This document shows positions 22,656 to 29,777 of a stretch of 29,777 bases of DNA, piece by piece. Made by a program: the position numbers and the translations under genes. Under the pieces are notes generated by a model. That model was not told the DNA's origin. It saw only the letters and a list, made by a program, of their open reading frames with translations, and searched no databases. Location: the NCBI GenBank assembly GCA_016200125.1, contig JACQFK010000362.1:1-29777 (forward strand). Direction: 5' to 3'. Position 1 is the stretch's first letter. Every line of letters starts with the position of its first letter. The DNA is from Planctomycetota bacterium. Lineage in GTDB: Bacteria; Planctomycetota; MHYJ01; JACPRB01.

Positions 22656-24694
22656 CGCCTCACCGGACCGCTGCTGCCGCCTTTGAGGATGACTTCCTGG
22701 GGCTTTCCGTCCCGGGTGAAGGTCTGACCCCGGTGGTTTCCGATATCGTCCACCAAGATGAAATTGGGGGCGACGAATTGGACCGATTCCGGCCCCTGGA
22801 ACTGGCCGAGTTTCGCTCCGAAGCCGCCCCACTCGCCCCGGAAGCCGCCCTTCGCATCGAACTTCTTCACCCGGTTGAGCGCGCTGTCCGTCACGTACAC
22901 CAGGCCATCGGAGTCCGTCGCTATCCCCGCGGGAGCCCGGAACGAATCGGCCGAATCCCCGCCGAAGCGGCCCCAGGCTCCCGTCTCCAGCCCTTCTTCG
23001 TCGAGGACGACGACGCGGAAGTTGAACCGGTCCACTACGTAGAGGGCCCGTCCGTCCGGGCTGAAGGCGAGATCGACCGGCCTCGGAGACCGCCCCGCGG
23101 CGGGGCCCGGAACGCGGATCGTGCGGAGGAAGCCGCCTTTGGCGTCGAAGACGACGAGAAGGCCGTTCGCGGCGTCGACGACATAGACCTCCCCGCGGGG
23201 GTGGAGCGCGACGGCGTCCACCGAGGAACCCGCCGCCTGAAATCCCGCCGTGCCGGGCGGCACAAGGGCGGCAGGCTCGAAGGAGGCGATCGTCCGAAGT
23301 CCGGCGACGAACCCGGTGACCGAGCGATCGTCCTTCGGCAGTTCGAGCACCTGGACCCGCCGGTTCAAACGATCCGCCACCCACATCCGAAGCCGTGCCC
23401 GGTCCAGCACGACGCGGCCGGGACCATTGAACTCTCCGAGCCTTCGTCCGAAGCCGCTGGAGCGCGCGCAGAAGAAGGCCGGCCGGCGACCGACGTCGAA
23501 GCAGAGCAGCGCATGGACGTCCTGCTCCAGGATCGGAACCAGGATCGGAGGATTGACCTCCCAGAGGCTGGGCCCCGAGTAGGGGGGCAGGCCGGCGGTC
23601 GGGCCGGCATGCATCTTCAAATGCAGGTCGTCCCACCAGGGGAGATCGTTGACCCGCTGGAGGGAGCGCGCGCTCCCGTTGGCGAACACCTGGAGCCGCT
23701 GCTCCACCGGCTCGCACACGATCGTGAACCCTCCGGAGGGACTCACCGCGATTCCCGCGGGAAAATGGAGCCGTCCCGCGCCGTCGTGCGGCCGCGCGGG
23801 CGCCCGGCCCCATTGGGAAAGGAAGGCGCCCGTCCGGTCGAAGACCTGGATGCGATGATTGGCGGAGTCGGCGACGTACAGCCGCCCGCCGGAATACGCG
23901 ACTCCCGCCGGCGAGGACAGGAAGCCCGGATGAGGACCCCATCTCCCCCACTCGGCCAGCGGGCTTCCCGACGAGTCGAACTTCTGGATCCGGTGGTTCC
24001 CCGTATCGGCGACGTAGATCTCGCCGCCCTCGCCGATCGCCGCACCGAGAGGCTCCTTGAAGCTCCCGGGGAGGTCGCCGTATCCGCCGAAGGCCTTCCG
24101 GAGTTCGCCGCTCCGGCTGAAGATCTGGATCCGGTGGGCCTCGCTCTCGGCCACGCAGACCGTCTCTCCGGAAACCGATACGGCGACCGGGGCCTGGAAG
24201 GCGCCCGCATCCGGCCCCCGGCGGCCCCACCCGCGCAGGAACTTACCCCGGGCGTCGAAGACCTGGATCCGGTCGTTTCCCGTGTCGGCGACGAAGACCT
24301 CACCGTTGGGACCCGCCGCGACCCCCCTCGGGAACAGGAATTCGGAGGGAGCGGATCCCCTCGCGCCCCAGGCGGCGAGCGGCTTGCCCTGCAGCGTGAA
24401 GACCTGGATCCGGTGGTTGAACGTGTCGGCCACGAAGATCCGGTCGTCGGACCCCGCCGCGACCGAGCGGGGGCCGTTGAGCCTGCCGGGCTCCTCACCG
24501 AAGCCCCCGAACTCGAACGCGGGCGGAAAGACGTTGGGGGCGCGGTCATCGGAGTAGACGGCCTGGAAGGCCCCGGCCGAGGGGGAAGGAGCGAGCATCG
24601 CCAGCAGGAGAAAGTTCCGCAACAGCCGGGGGGACCGCCTCGCCGGTCTGTGATCAGAGGGGGTACGGAAGGCCCTGCCGTCGCCGACGAACAT
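22652..24694 (-). CDS. Secreted NHL-repeat beta-propeller protein
   Basis: The 680-residue protein has a long N-terminal leader with a hydrophobic core (about 26-41), suggesting export. It then carries about ten NHL repeats in two groups, around 60-345 and 450-670, with signatures such as IFVADTFNHRIQVF, VFVADTGNDRIQVF, IYVADTGNHRIQKF and LYVADSANHRIQVF. These make one or two propellers, separated by a spacer of about 100 residues. NHL propellers bind proteins, RNA or small ligands. The ATG at 24694 has no good ribosome-binding site, so the true start could be internal, near residues 24-33. It is the first gene of the operon with the lipoprotein and the di-haem peroxidase. Confidence 0.88.
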   Translation of the reverse strand: MFVGDGRAFRTPSDHRPARRSPRLLRNFLLLAMLAPSPSAGAFQAVYSDDRAPNVFPPAFEFGGFGEEPGRLNGPRSVAAGSDDRIFVADTFNHRIQVFTLQGKPLAAWGARGSAPSEFLFPRGVAAGPNGEVFVADTGNDRIQVFDARGKFLRGWGRRGPDAGAFQAPVAVSVSGETVCVAESEAHRIQIFSRSGELRKAFGGYGDLPGSFKEPLGAAIGEGGEIYVADTGNHRIQKFDSSGSPLAEWGRWGPHPGFLSSPAGVAYSGGRLYVADSANHRIQVFDRTGAFLSQWGRAPARPHDGAGRLHFPAGIAVSPSGGFTIVCEPVEQRLQVFANGSARSLQRVNDLPWWDDLHLKMHAGPTAGLPPYSGPSLWEVNPPILVPILEQDVHALLCFDVGRRPAFFCARSSGFGRRLGEFNGPGRVVLDRARLRMWVADRLNRRVQVLELPKDDRSVTGFVAGLRTIASFEPAALVPPGTAGFQAAGSSVDAVALHPRGEVYVVDAANGLLVVFDAKGGFLRTIRVPGPAAGRSPRPVDLAFSPDGRALYVVDRFNFRVVVLDEEGLETGAWGRFGGDSADSFRAPAGIATDSDGLVYVTDSALNRVKKFDAKGGFRGEWGGFGAKLGQFQGPESVQFVAPNFILVDDIGNHRGQTFTRDGKPQEVILKGGSSGPVRR

Positions 24695-24831
24695 CGGGCC
24701 GTCATGCTAGTGAGCCCCGCGGCTGAAGTCAATGGGCGGCTTCGGCGTCCAAAAAAACTGGAGCGTGGCGGACCCAGTCGATAGACTGTACCCGGCCTGA
24801 ACAACCCAATAGGGATGAGGGAACTATTCTC

Positions 24832-25992
24832 GTGAAGACAATCAGAGGCTTCGCTCTCTTCTGTCTTGTCGCCGGCATCCTGGGTACGGGATGCGCCAAG
24901 AAGATCAACAGCCGGAGTGCGAATCTGCTGGTGACCGTCCGGGTATCGCTGGCGACCACGGGGGTCGAAGGCAACGCCGAGGCCCTCAAGCCCGAGCTCA
25001 ACACCGTGACCGAAACCGAGAGATCCGCGGTTTCGGACGACGGGCGCTTTGTCGTCTTCTCCTCCAAGGCCAGCAACCTGGTCGCCGTCGACATCAACGG
25101 ATTCGTCGATGTCTTCCGCCGGGACAACGTGCTCCGGGTCACCGAGATTGTCTCCATCAACTCCGCCGGGACGGACTCGGCGAACGGCCCCAGCCGGAAT
25201 CCGTCGATGTCGGCCGACGGGAACTTCATCGTCTGGGAGTCGACCGCCACCAACCTGACGGCCGACGTCCTGATCGGCACGGGCCCCTCGCACATCTACA
25301 TCCGGAACATGACCACGGGCGTCACCACGCTGGTGTCGAGGGCCTCCGGCGGCGGCGCCATCGGCAACGGCAATTCGAACAACCCCTTCATCTCCAGCAG
25401 CGGGCGCTATGTCGTCTGGGACACCACCTCGACCAACTTCGACATCGTCAACGACACCGACAACGGCCGGGACGTCTACCGCCGCGACCTGGGCGCAGCG
25501 ACCCTGGACACCATCCTGATCTCCCGGCGCAGCGGCCTGGCGGGCGTCCGGGGCAACGGCGCCAGCGTCCGGCCCTCGATCACCGCGGACGGCCGGCTGG
25601 TCTGCTTCCAGTCGGACGCCGACAACCTTCCCACCACGACGCTGGAGGGCGGGCTCGACGGCAACCTCAAGACCGACATCTTCGTCCGCGACACCGCCAC
25701 CGGCTCGACGATCCGGGTCTCGGTCTCGAAGGTCGGCGACCCGCAGGAGCCGGATCCCAACGGCATCAGCGAAAACGGGATGATTTCCGCCGACGGGAAC
25801 TTCGTGGTCTACCGGTCGACCGCGTCGAACATCGTGGCCGCGGACGACGGCCCCTCGCCGGACATCTTCCTCCGGGACCTGGTGGCCGGGACGACCGAAA
25901 TCCTCTCGGTGCACTCCTCGGGCGCCCAGGCGGGAAACAGCTGCAACTTCCCGCGGATCAGCGCGAACGGCCACATAGTGGTGTGGGATTAG
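24832..25992 (+). CDS. WD40/TolB-like beta-propeller lipoprotein, truncated by an in-frame amber stop
   Basis: The reading frame begins GTG at 24832 (GAGGGA about ten bases upstream) and encodes a lipoprotein signal ending LGTGC at residues 17-21, then repeated PD40-like blades such as VSDDGRFVVFSSKASNLVA, MSADGNFIVWESTATNLTA, ITADGRLVCFQSDADN and ISADGNFVVYRSTASNIVA. It is a surface or periplasmic propeller of unknown ligand. The frame ends at a TAG at 25990-25992 in the middle of a blade (HIVVWD), and the missing part continues in the same frame to 26238. The first 386 residues may still fold, but the last blade and a half would be lost. TAG is used as a normal stop by rplI, rpsR, rpsF, pth, rplY and prs here, so readthrough is unlikely. 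Confidence 0.8.
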   Translation: MKTIRGFALFCLVAGILGTGCAKKINSRSANLLVTVRVSLATTGVEGNAEALKPELNTVTETERSAVSDDGRFVVFSSKASNLVAVDINGFVDVFRRDNVLRVTEIVSINSAGTDSANGPSRNPSMSADGNFIVWESTATNLTADVLIGTGPSHIYIRNMTTGVTTLVSRASGGGAIGNGNSNNPFISSSGRYVVWDTTSTNFDIVNDTDNGRDVYRRDLGAATLDTILISRRSGLAGVRGNGASVRPSITADGRLVCFQSDADNLPTTTLEGGLDGNLKTDIFVRDTATGSTIRVSVSKVGDPQEPDPNGISENGMISADGNFVVYRSTASNIVAADDGPSPDIFLRDLVAGTTEILSVHSSGAQAGNSCNFPRISANGHIVVWD

Positions 25993-26238
25993 CGGTCACC
26001 CAGCCTGGTCAACGGGGATGGGAACGGCGTGGAAGACATCCTCATGCGCGACCGGGTGTCCCTCCTGACCACCCGCATCTCCGTCTCGACCTTCGGCGGG
26101 GAGCTGAACGGTGTTTCCCTCCGTCCGAACCTTTCGTCCGACGGCCGCTTCGTCGTCTTCCATACGGCCGCCTCGAACGCGGCGGACGACGACACCAACG
26201 GCACGGGGGACATCTACCTGCGCGGCCCCCCCTTCTAG
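25993..26238 (+). pseudogene. In-frame remainder of the WD40/TolB-like lipoprotein gene
   Basis: Directly after the amber codon the same frame continues for 81 codons to a TAG at 26236-26238. It encodes another blade, including LSSDGRFVVFHTAASNAADD and a final DIYLRGPPF, the same pattern as the upstream blades (compare DIFLRDLVAG). It has no start signals of its own. A single base change in codon 387 explains the break. Confidence 0.8.
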
Positions 26239-26318
26239 GAGGAGCGGCGGTTTGAAGGAGTTTGCGTCCCGGGATGCCCCGATGCGGAACCCGGCCTGAA
26301 GTGTCCTGAGGAGGTTTC

Positions 26319-29300
26319 ATGCCCCGACGTCTGCTTCGAGCTCTGGCAACTGTGGCGTTCCTCTGCTGCCTCATCCCTTCGGAACCCCGCGCCGCCTTCT
26401 TCAACACGCCCTCCGACCAGCGCTTCCACCTGGGTCAGGCGTCGACCCCCGCCAACAACGTCTTCATCTCCTGCAGCGGCAACAACATCGTGATGAATGT
26501 CCCGGTCAAGATTCAGCTCCCCTTCACGGGACTGCAATGGGATACGACAGTGGGTGCTCCCACGAAGGGCGGCCCCAACGCCGGCCTGATTGATCCCATC
26601 CCCGTTCCGACCGTCAGCCAGATCACCATGAACCCCAACACGAGCTTTGTCGCGCCCCAGAACTTCACCGTGGGCAACCTGTCCCTCCGCAATTTCACCC
26701 TCGTGCGGCCGCCCCAGTCGCTGCAGATGAGCATCAACAACGGGAGCACCTTCCCCTTCACCGACACCAACGGATTCTCGGTGCGCGTCGCCGACATTCC
26801 GTCCGTCGCCAGCTCCGCGGCCCAGACGCTGTCGCCCGGGCTGACCGTCCCGATGACGGCCTTCACGGTCACCGAGAGCGCGGACGGCACCAACGGCGGC
26901 ATCTGGGCGGCGACGGATCTCCGCCTGACCATCCCCCTGATCGCCGGCCTCGCCCACGTGACCTGGAGCGGCACGCCGACCTGCAGCGGGAACGCGGTCA
27001 CCAACGGCCGCGTGGCGGCGTCGCCGGGCTTCACGCTGACCGAGGACGGCGGACGGACCGCACGCATCTTTGTCGGCGCTGATTTCCAGGCCAGCGAATC
27101 CGTCACCATCAGCGGACTGAACTACGTGGTGTCCGGCACCTGCCCCGACACGTCGTTCCAGGTGGGCGTCCGCACCGGCGACTCCACGAACGCCACGGTC
27201 CACCGCTTCGACGCCAACTCGAAAACCGTGCAGGGCCTGCCGACGATCTCCTCGGCCGCCCCGAACCAGGTGTTCACCCGAGGCGACCCTTCGACCCCGG
27301 CCAACACGATCACGATCAAAGATTCGCCGGGCACCAGCAAGTTCACCGTGGGGCCCGCCGGCGGAGACATCCGCATCAAGATCCCCGCTTCGTTCAACTG
27401 CACTTGGGACACGAGCATCGGAAGCGTCGTGATCGGGCCGCCGGCCGTGGGACCTTCTGGCGCGGCGCGGGTCAGCACGACGCTGCTCCCCTATGAGAAC
27501 GGCGGACGGACCGCGGTGCTGAACGTCACGTCGAACTTCCCCAACGCCACCAGCGAAGGGTTCACCGTCTCCGGCCTGGCCTTCGCGAACTTCACGGGAA
27601 CCTCGCTGGCCGTCCCGTTGGAGCTGGAGTCGACCAACGACACCACCTCGGAAGCCTTCGACAACCGGACCATCGCCATCGGCACGCCGACGATCGCCTC
27701 CTCGGGGGCGCAGATCTTCCAGACGAGCCCGCCCGGCCCGGCGACCGTCGGCATGGCCACGCTCACGATCCGGGAGGATCTCTTCATCCCGCGCATCGGC
27801 ACCAGCGCCGGCCGCGTGTCGTCGATCCGGATCACCATTCCCGCCGCCTTCCCCATGACCTGGGAGGGACTCAGTCCCGCCGTCACGACCGGCAAGCTCA
27901 GCACCGTCGTCTCCTACGCGGGCGGGAACAAGACGCTCGTCCTGAGCGCGACTGCCGACTTCGCCACCAACGAGACCGCCACGGTTTCCGGACTCAATTT
28001 CGTCCTGACCGCGGCGGCGGCCACCCCGGACAACCTCCAGCTCTTCATGAGCGGGGCGGGAACGGCCACCGTGACGGACCTGGACAGCCAGATCATCGCC
28101 ATCGGCGGCGTCGCGACGATCTCCTCGGCGGCCAACCAGGCCTTCACCACGAACAGTCCCCCGGTCCTCGCCCAGCCCATCCTCATCACCGACGCCAACG
28201 GCGTCGCGTCCATCACGGCCGCCAACGACATCCGGATCACGATCCCCGCGGGCTTCAACATGGTCTGGGACGGGTCGGTCGGATCCGTCGGAATCGGCCT
28301 GCCTCCCTCGGGCCCCTCGGGCGCCGGAAAAGTTAGCACGATCCTGCTCCCCTACGAGGATGCCGGACGGACGGCGGTGCTCAACGTCGGGATCAATTTT
28401 TCGATCAACGAGGGCTTCGTCGTCACCGGCCTCCGCTTCGCCAATTTCACGAACTCCTCCCCCTCCAACAACCTCCTGCTCCGGGTCACCGCCGTCGGCC
28501 CTCCCGCGAATGCCGACGACAAATCCATTGCCATCGGCAAGCCCGTGATCTCGATCCCCGCGAGCCAGGTCTACGGCACGAACGACCCCTCCACCCTCTT
28601 CCCCACGATTACGATCGGCGACGATGCCGTGACCCCGCGGATCACGGCGGGTCCCGTCGGAGGCGACGTGCGCATCCGGATTCCGGCGGGGCTGAGCATG
28701 GTCTGGGACACCTCCGTCACCACTCCGACGATCACCTGGCTCGGGGCGGGCGGGTCCAAGGTCTCCGGCACCCTGCTGCCCTATGAGGACCTCAACAAGA
28801 CCGTGGTCGTGGACATCACCGCTCCCTTCGCCGCGGGCGACAGCTTCACGATCGCGGGTCTCCGGGTGCTCCCCGGCGCGGCCGAGACCGGACCCCTCGC
28901 CCTGGAACTGGAGACCGACAACGCCAGCTCCCTGGCGAACGCGACGACCGCTCCGCGGACGGTCACCGTCAACAACCGCCCGACGATCGTCAGCAGCACG
29001 ACCCTGGATTCGGACGGCAATGGATCGATCGACCGGCTGATCATCACGTTCAGCGAGCAGATCAATCCGGCGGGGGTCTCGGCGACGACCGGGGCCGGCC
29101 TGGCGCTCGCCGGGTACATCATCGCGAACGGCACCCCCGGCACGCCGAACATCAATTCCATCACCTACCGCCTGGCCGAAAGCGGGCTGCCCGACACGGG
29201 CGTCACGCCGGCGCTGACCTATGACCCCCTGGCCAGCGGAGCGGATCTGGCGGACATGCAGGGCCTCGCCACGAGCAGCCTGGCCTCGCCCCTGAGGCTG

Positions 29301-29777
29301 GATGCGGCGGCCCCCGTCGTCGTCGGCTTCTCGGCGGCCGATACCGACGGGAACGGCCGGCTGAACTCCATCGTCGTCACCTTCTCGGAGAACCTCGTCG
29401 CAGGCCAGGAGGACATCAACGACTGGATCCTGATCGACGCGAACGGAACGACCAACCTGCTGGCCGGACTCACCTCCGGCTCCCTCTCCATCGTCAACAA
29501 CACCCTGACGATCACGCTGACGAACACCGACGGCAGCGCAGGCGTCCCCCGCTTCCAGTACAAGAGCGACGGCCTCAACGGCACGCTCCGCGACGCGGCC
29601 GGCAACCTCGTCCCCTTCCAGACCAACAACACGGCGCCCGTCGCCAATGCCGGGCCGAACCAGACGCTGGCGCCGACGAAGGTCACGCTCAACGGATCGG
29701 CGAGCAGCGACCCCGACGGGCAGCCCGTCTCCTTCCAGTGGCTCCAGACCCTGGGCCCGCCCGTGATTCTCAACGAC
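26319..29777 (+). CDS. Giant secreted repeat protein with Ig-like and PKD-like domains (runs off right edge)
   Basis: An ATG at 26319 with AGGAGG just upstream opens a frame that stays open to the window end, 1153 codons. The first 26 or so residues are a signal peptide ending EPRA-A. Six repeats of about 145 residues follow, starting near 26395, 26783, 27237, 27684, 28104 and 28539. The repeats share a TISSAANQ-type start, DIRITIPAGF..VWD, LLPYEDAGRTAVLNV and GF.V.GL.FANFT strands. From about 28967 two Ig-like domains carry the DSDGNGSIDRLIITFSE motif, and at about 29628 a PKD/REJ-like domain begins (NAGPNQTLAP, NGSASSDPDGQPVSFQWLQ). This looks like an adhesin or surface-layer component. It begins 80 bases after the broken lipoprotein gene. 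The C-terminus is not visible. Confidence 0.88.
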   Translation, partial: MPRRLLRALATVAFLCCLIPSEPRAAFFNTPSDQRFHLGQASTPANNVFISCSGNNIVMNVPVKIQLPFTGLQWDTTVGAPTKGGPNAGLIDPIPVPTVSQITMNPNTSFVAPQNFTVGNLSLRNFTLVRPPQSLQMSINNGSTFPFTDTNGFSVRVADIPSVASSAAQTLSPGLTVPMTAFTVTESADGTNGGIWAATDLRLTIPLIAGLAHVTWSGTPTCSGNAVTNGRVAASPGFTLTEDGGRTARIFVGADFQASESVTISGLNYVVSGTCPDTSFQVGVRTGDSTNATVHRFDANSKTVQGLPTISSAAPNQVFTRGDPSTPANTITIKDSPGTSKFTVGPAGGDIRIKIPASFNCTWDTSIGSVVIGPPAVGPSGAARVSTTLLPYENGGRTAVLNVTSNFPNATSEGFTVSGLAFANFTGTSLAVPLELESTNDTTSEAFDNRTIAIGTPTIASSGAQIFQTSPPGPATVGMATLTIREDLFIPRIGTSAGRVSSIRITIPAAFPMTWEGLSPAVTTGKLSTVVSYAGGNKTLVLSATADFATNETATVSGLNFVLTAAAATPDNLQLFMSGAGTATVTDLDSQIIAIGGVATISSAANQAFTTNSPPVLAQPILITDANGVASITAANDIRITIPAGFNMVWDGSVGSVGIGLPPSGPSGAGKVSTILLPYEDAGRTAVLNVGINFSINEGFVVTGLRFANFTNSSPSNNLLLRVTAVGPPANADDKSIAIGKPVISIPASQVYGTNDPSTLFPTITIGDDAVTPRITAGPVGGDVRIRIPAGLSMVWDTSVTTPTITWLGAGGSKVSGTLLPYEDLNKTVVVDITAPFAAGDSFTIAGLRVLPGAAETGPLALELETDNASSLANATTAPRTVTVNNRPTIVSSTTLDSDGNGSIDRLIITFSEQINPAGVSATTGAGLALAGYIIANGTPGTPNINSITYRLAESGLPDTGVTPALTYDPLASGADLADMQGLATSSLASPLRLDAAAPVVVGFSAADTDGNGRLNSIVVTFSENLVAGQEDINDWILIDANGTTNLLAGLTSGSLSIVNNTLTITLTNTDGSAGVPRFQYKSDGLNGTLRDAAGNLVPFQTNNTAPVANAGPNQTLAPTKVTLNGSASSDPDGQPVSFQWLQTLGPPVILND

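Noticed and set aside
22733..24784. Long plus-strand frame antisense to the NHL-repeat gene
   Set aside because: It is Arg/Gly/Pro/Val-rich with no recognisable domain, while the minus strand has clear NHL repeats; long antisense frames are expected in GC-rich genes.

Overview
The window is visibly GC-rich bacterial DNA, most likely from an uncultured member of the Planctomycetota. The evidence is the mix of gene families: two PQQ-type beta-propeller proteins (one with a WNQFRGP-type opening), a squalene-cyclase-like alpha/alpha-barrel protein with a CxxCH haem motif, a MauG/cytochrome c peroxidase, a receptor-like Ser/Thr kinase with a large Pro-rich stalk and ectodomain, and large repeat-rich surface proteins. 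The housekeeping order prs-rplY-pth-rpsF-ssb-rpsR-rplI also fits. The phylum is an inference; no rRNA or other definitive marker is present.

Positions 1-7775 are mainly a minus-strand information-processing operon, read right to left: glmU, prs, rplY, pth, rpsF, ssb, rpsR, rplI, dnaB. A lipoprotein gene starts after dnaB and runs off the left edge. A separate minus-strand second SSB gene (7359-7775) lies upstream. Between it and glmU is a gene-free stretch with a possible three-way-junction RNA fold (7145-7272).

Positions 7776-12434 hold a transmembrane Ser/Thr kinase (plus) and a zinc-ribbon protein (minus). The gaps on both sides of the kinase carry the same 20-bp palindromic core.

Positions 12435-19111 hold envelope proteins: a seven-repeat beta-propeller with an SGGC/hydrophobic/Arg-rich sorting tail, a DUF1294 membrane protein, a PQQ-like propeller (all plus), then a minus-strand pair of a second PQQ-like propeller and a cyclase-like haem protein broken by a frameshift.

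Positions 19222-20945 hold a well-bounded transcription unit: an AT-rich promoter, an orphan ParA with a long Ala/Pro/Glu tail, and a strong terminator. Downstream, on the minus strand, is a tightly coupled operon of an NHL-repeat protein, a small FixH/YtkA-like lipoprotein and a di-haem peroxidase, with 4-nt ATGA overlaps at both joints.

The right end (24832-29777, plus) has a WD40/TolB-like lipoprotein gene cut by an in-frame amber codon, then the first 1153 codons of a giant secreted protein with six repeats of about 145 residues, Ig-like domains and a PKD-like domain. The most notable items are the kinase-flanking palindromes, the possible structured RNA, the ParA tail, the two broken genes and the new-looking repeat family in the giant protein. 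No CRISPR array, tRNA, rRNA or transposase gene was seen.
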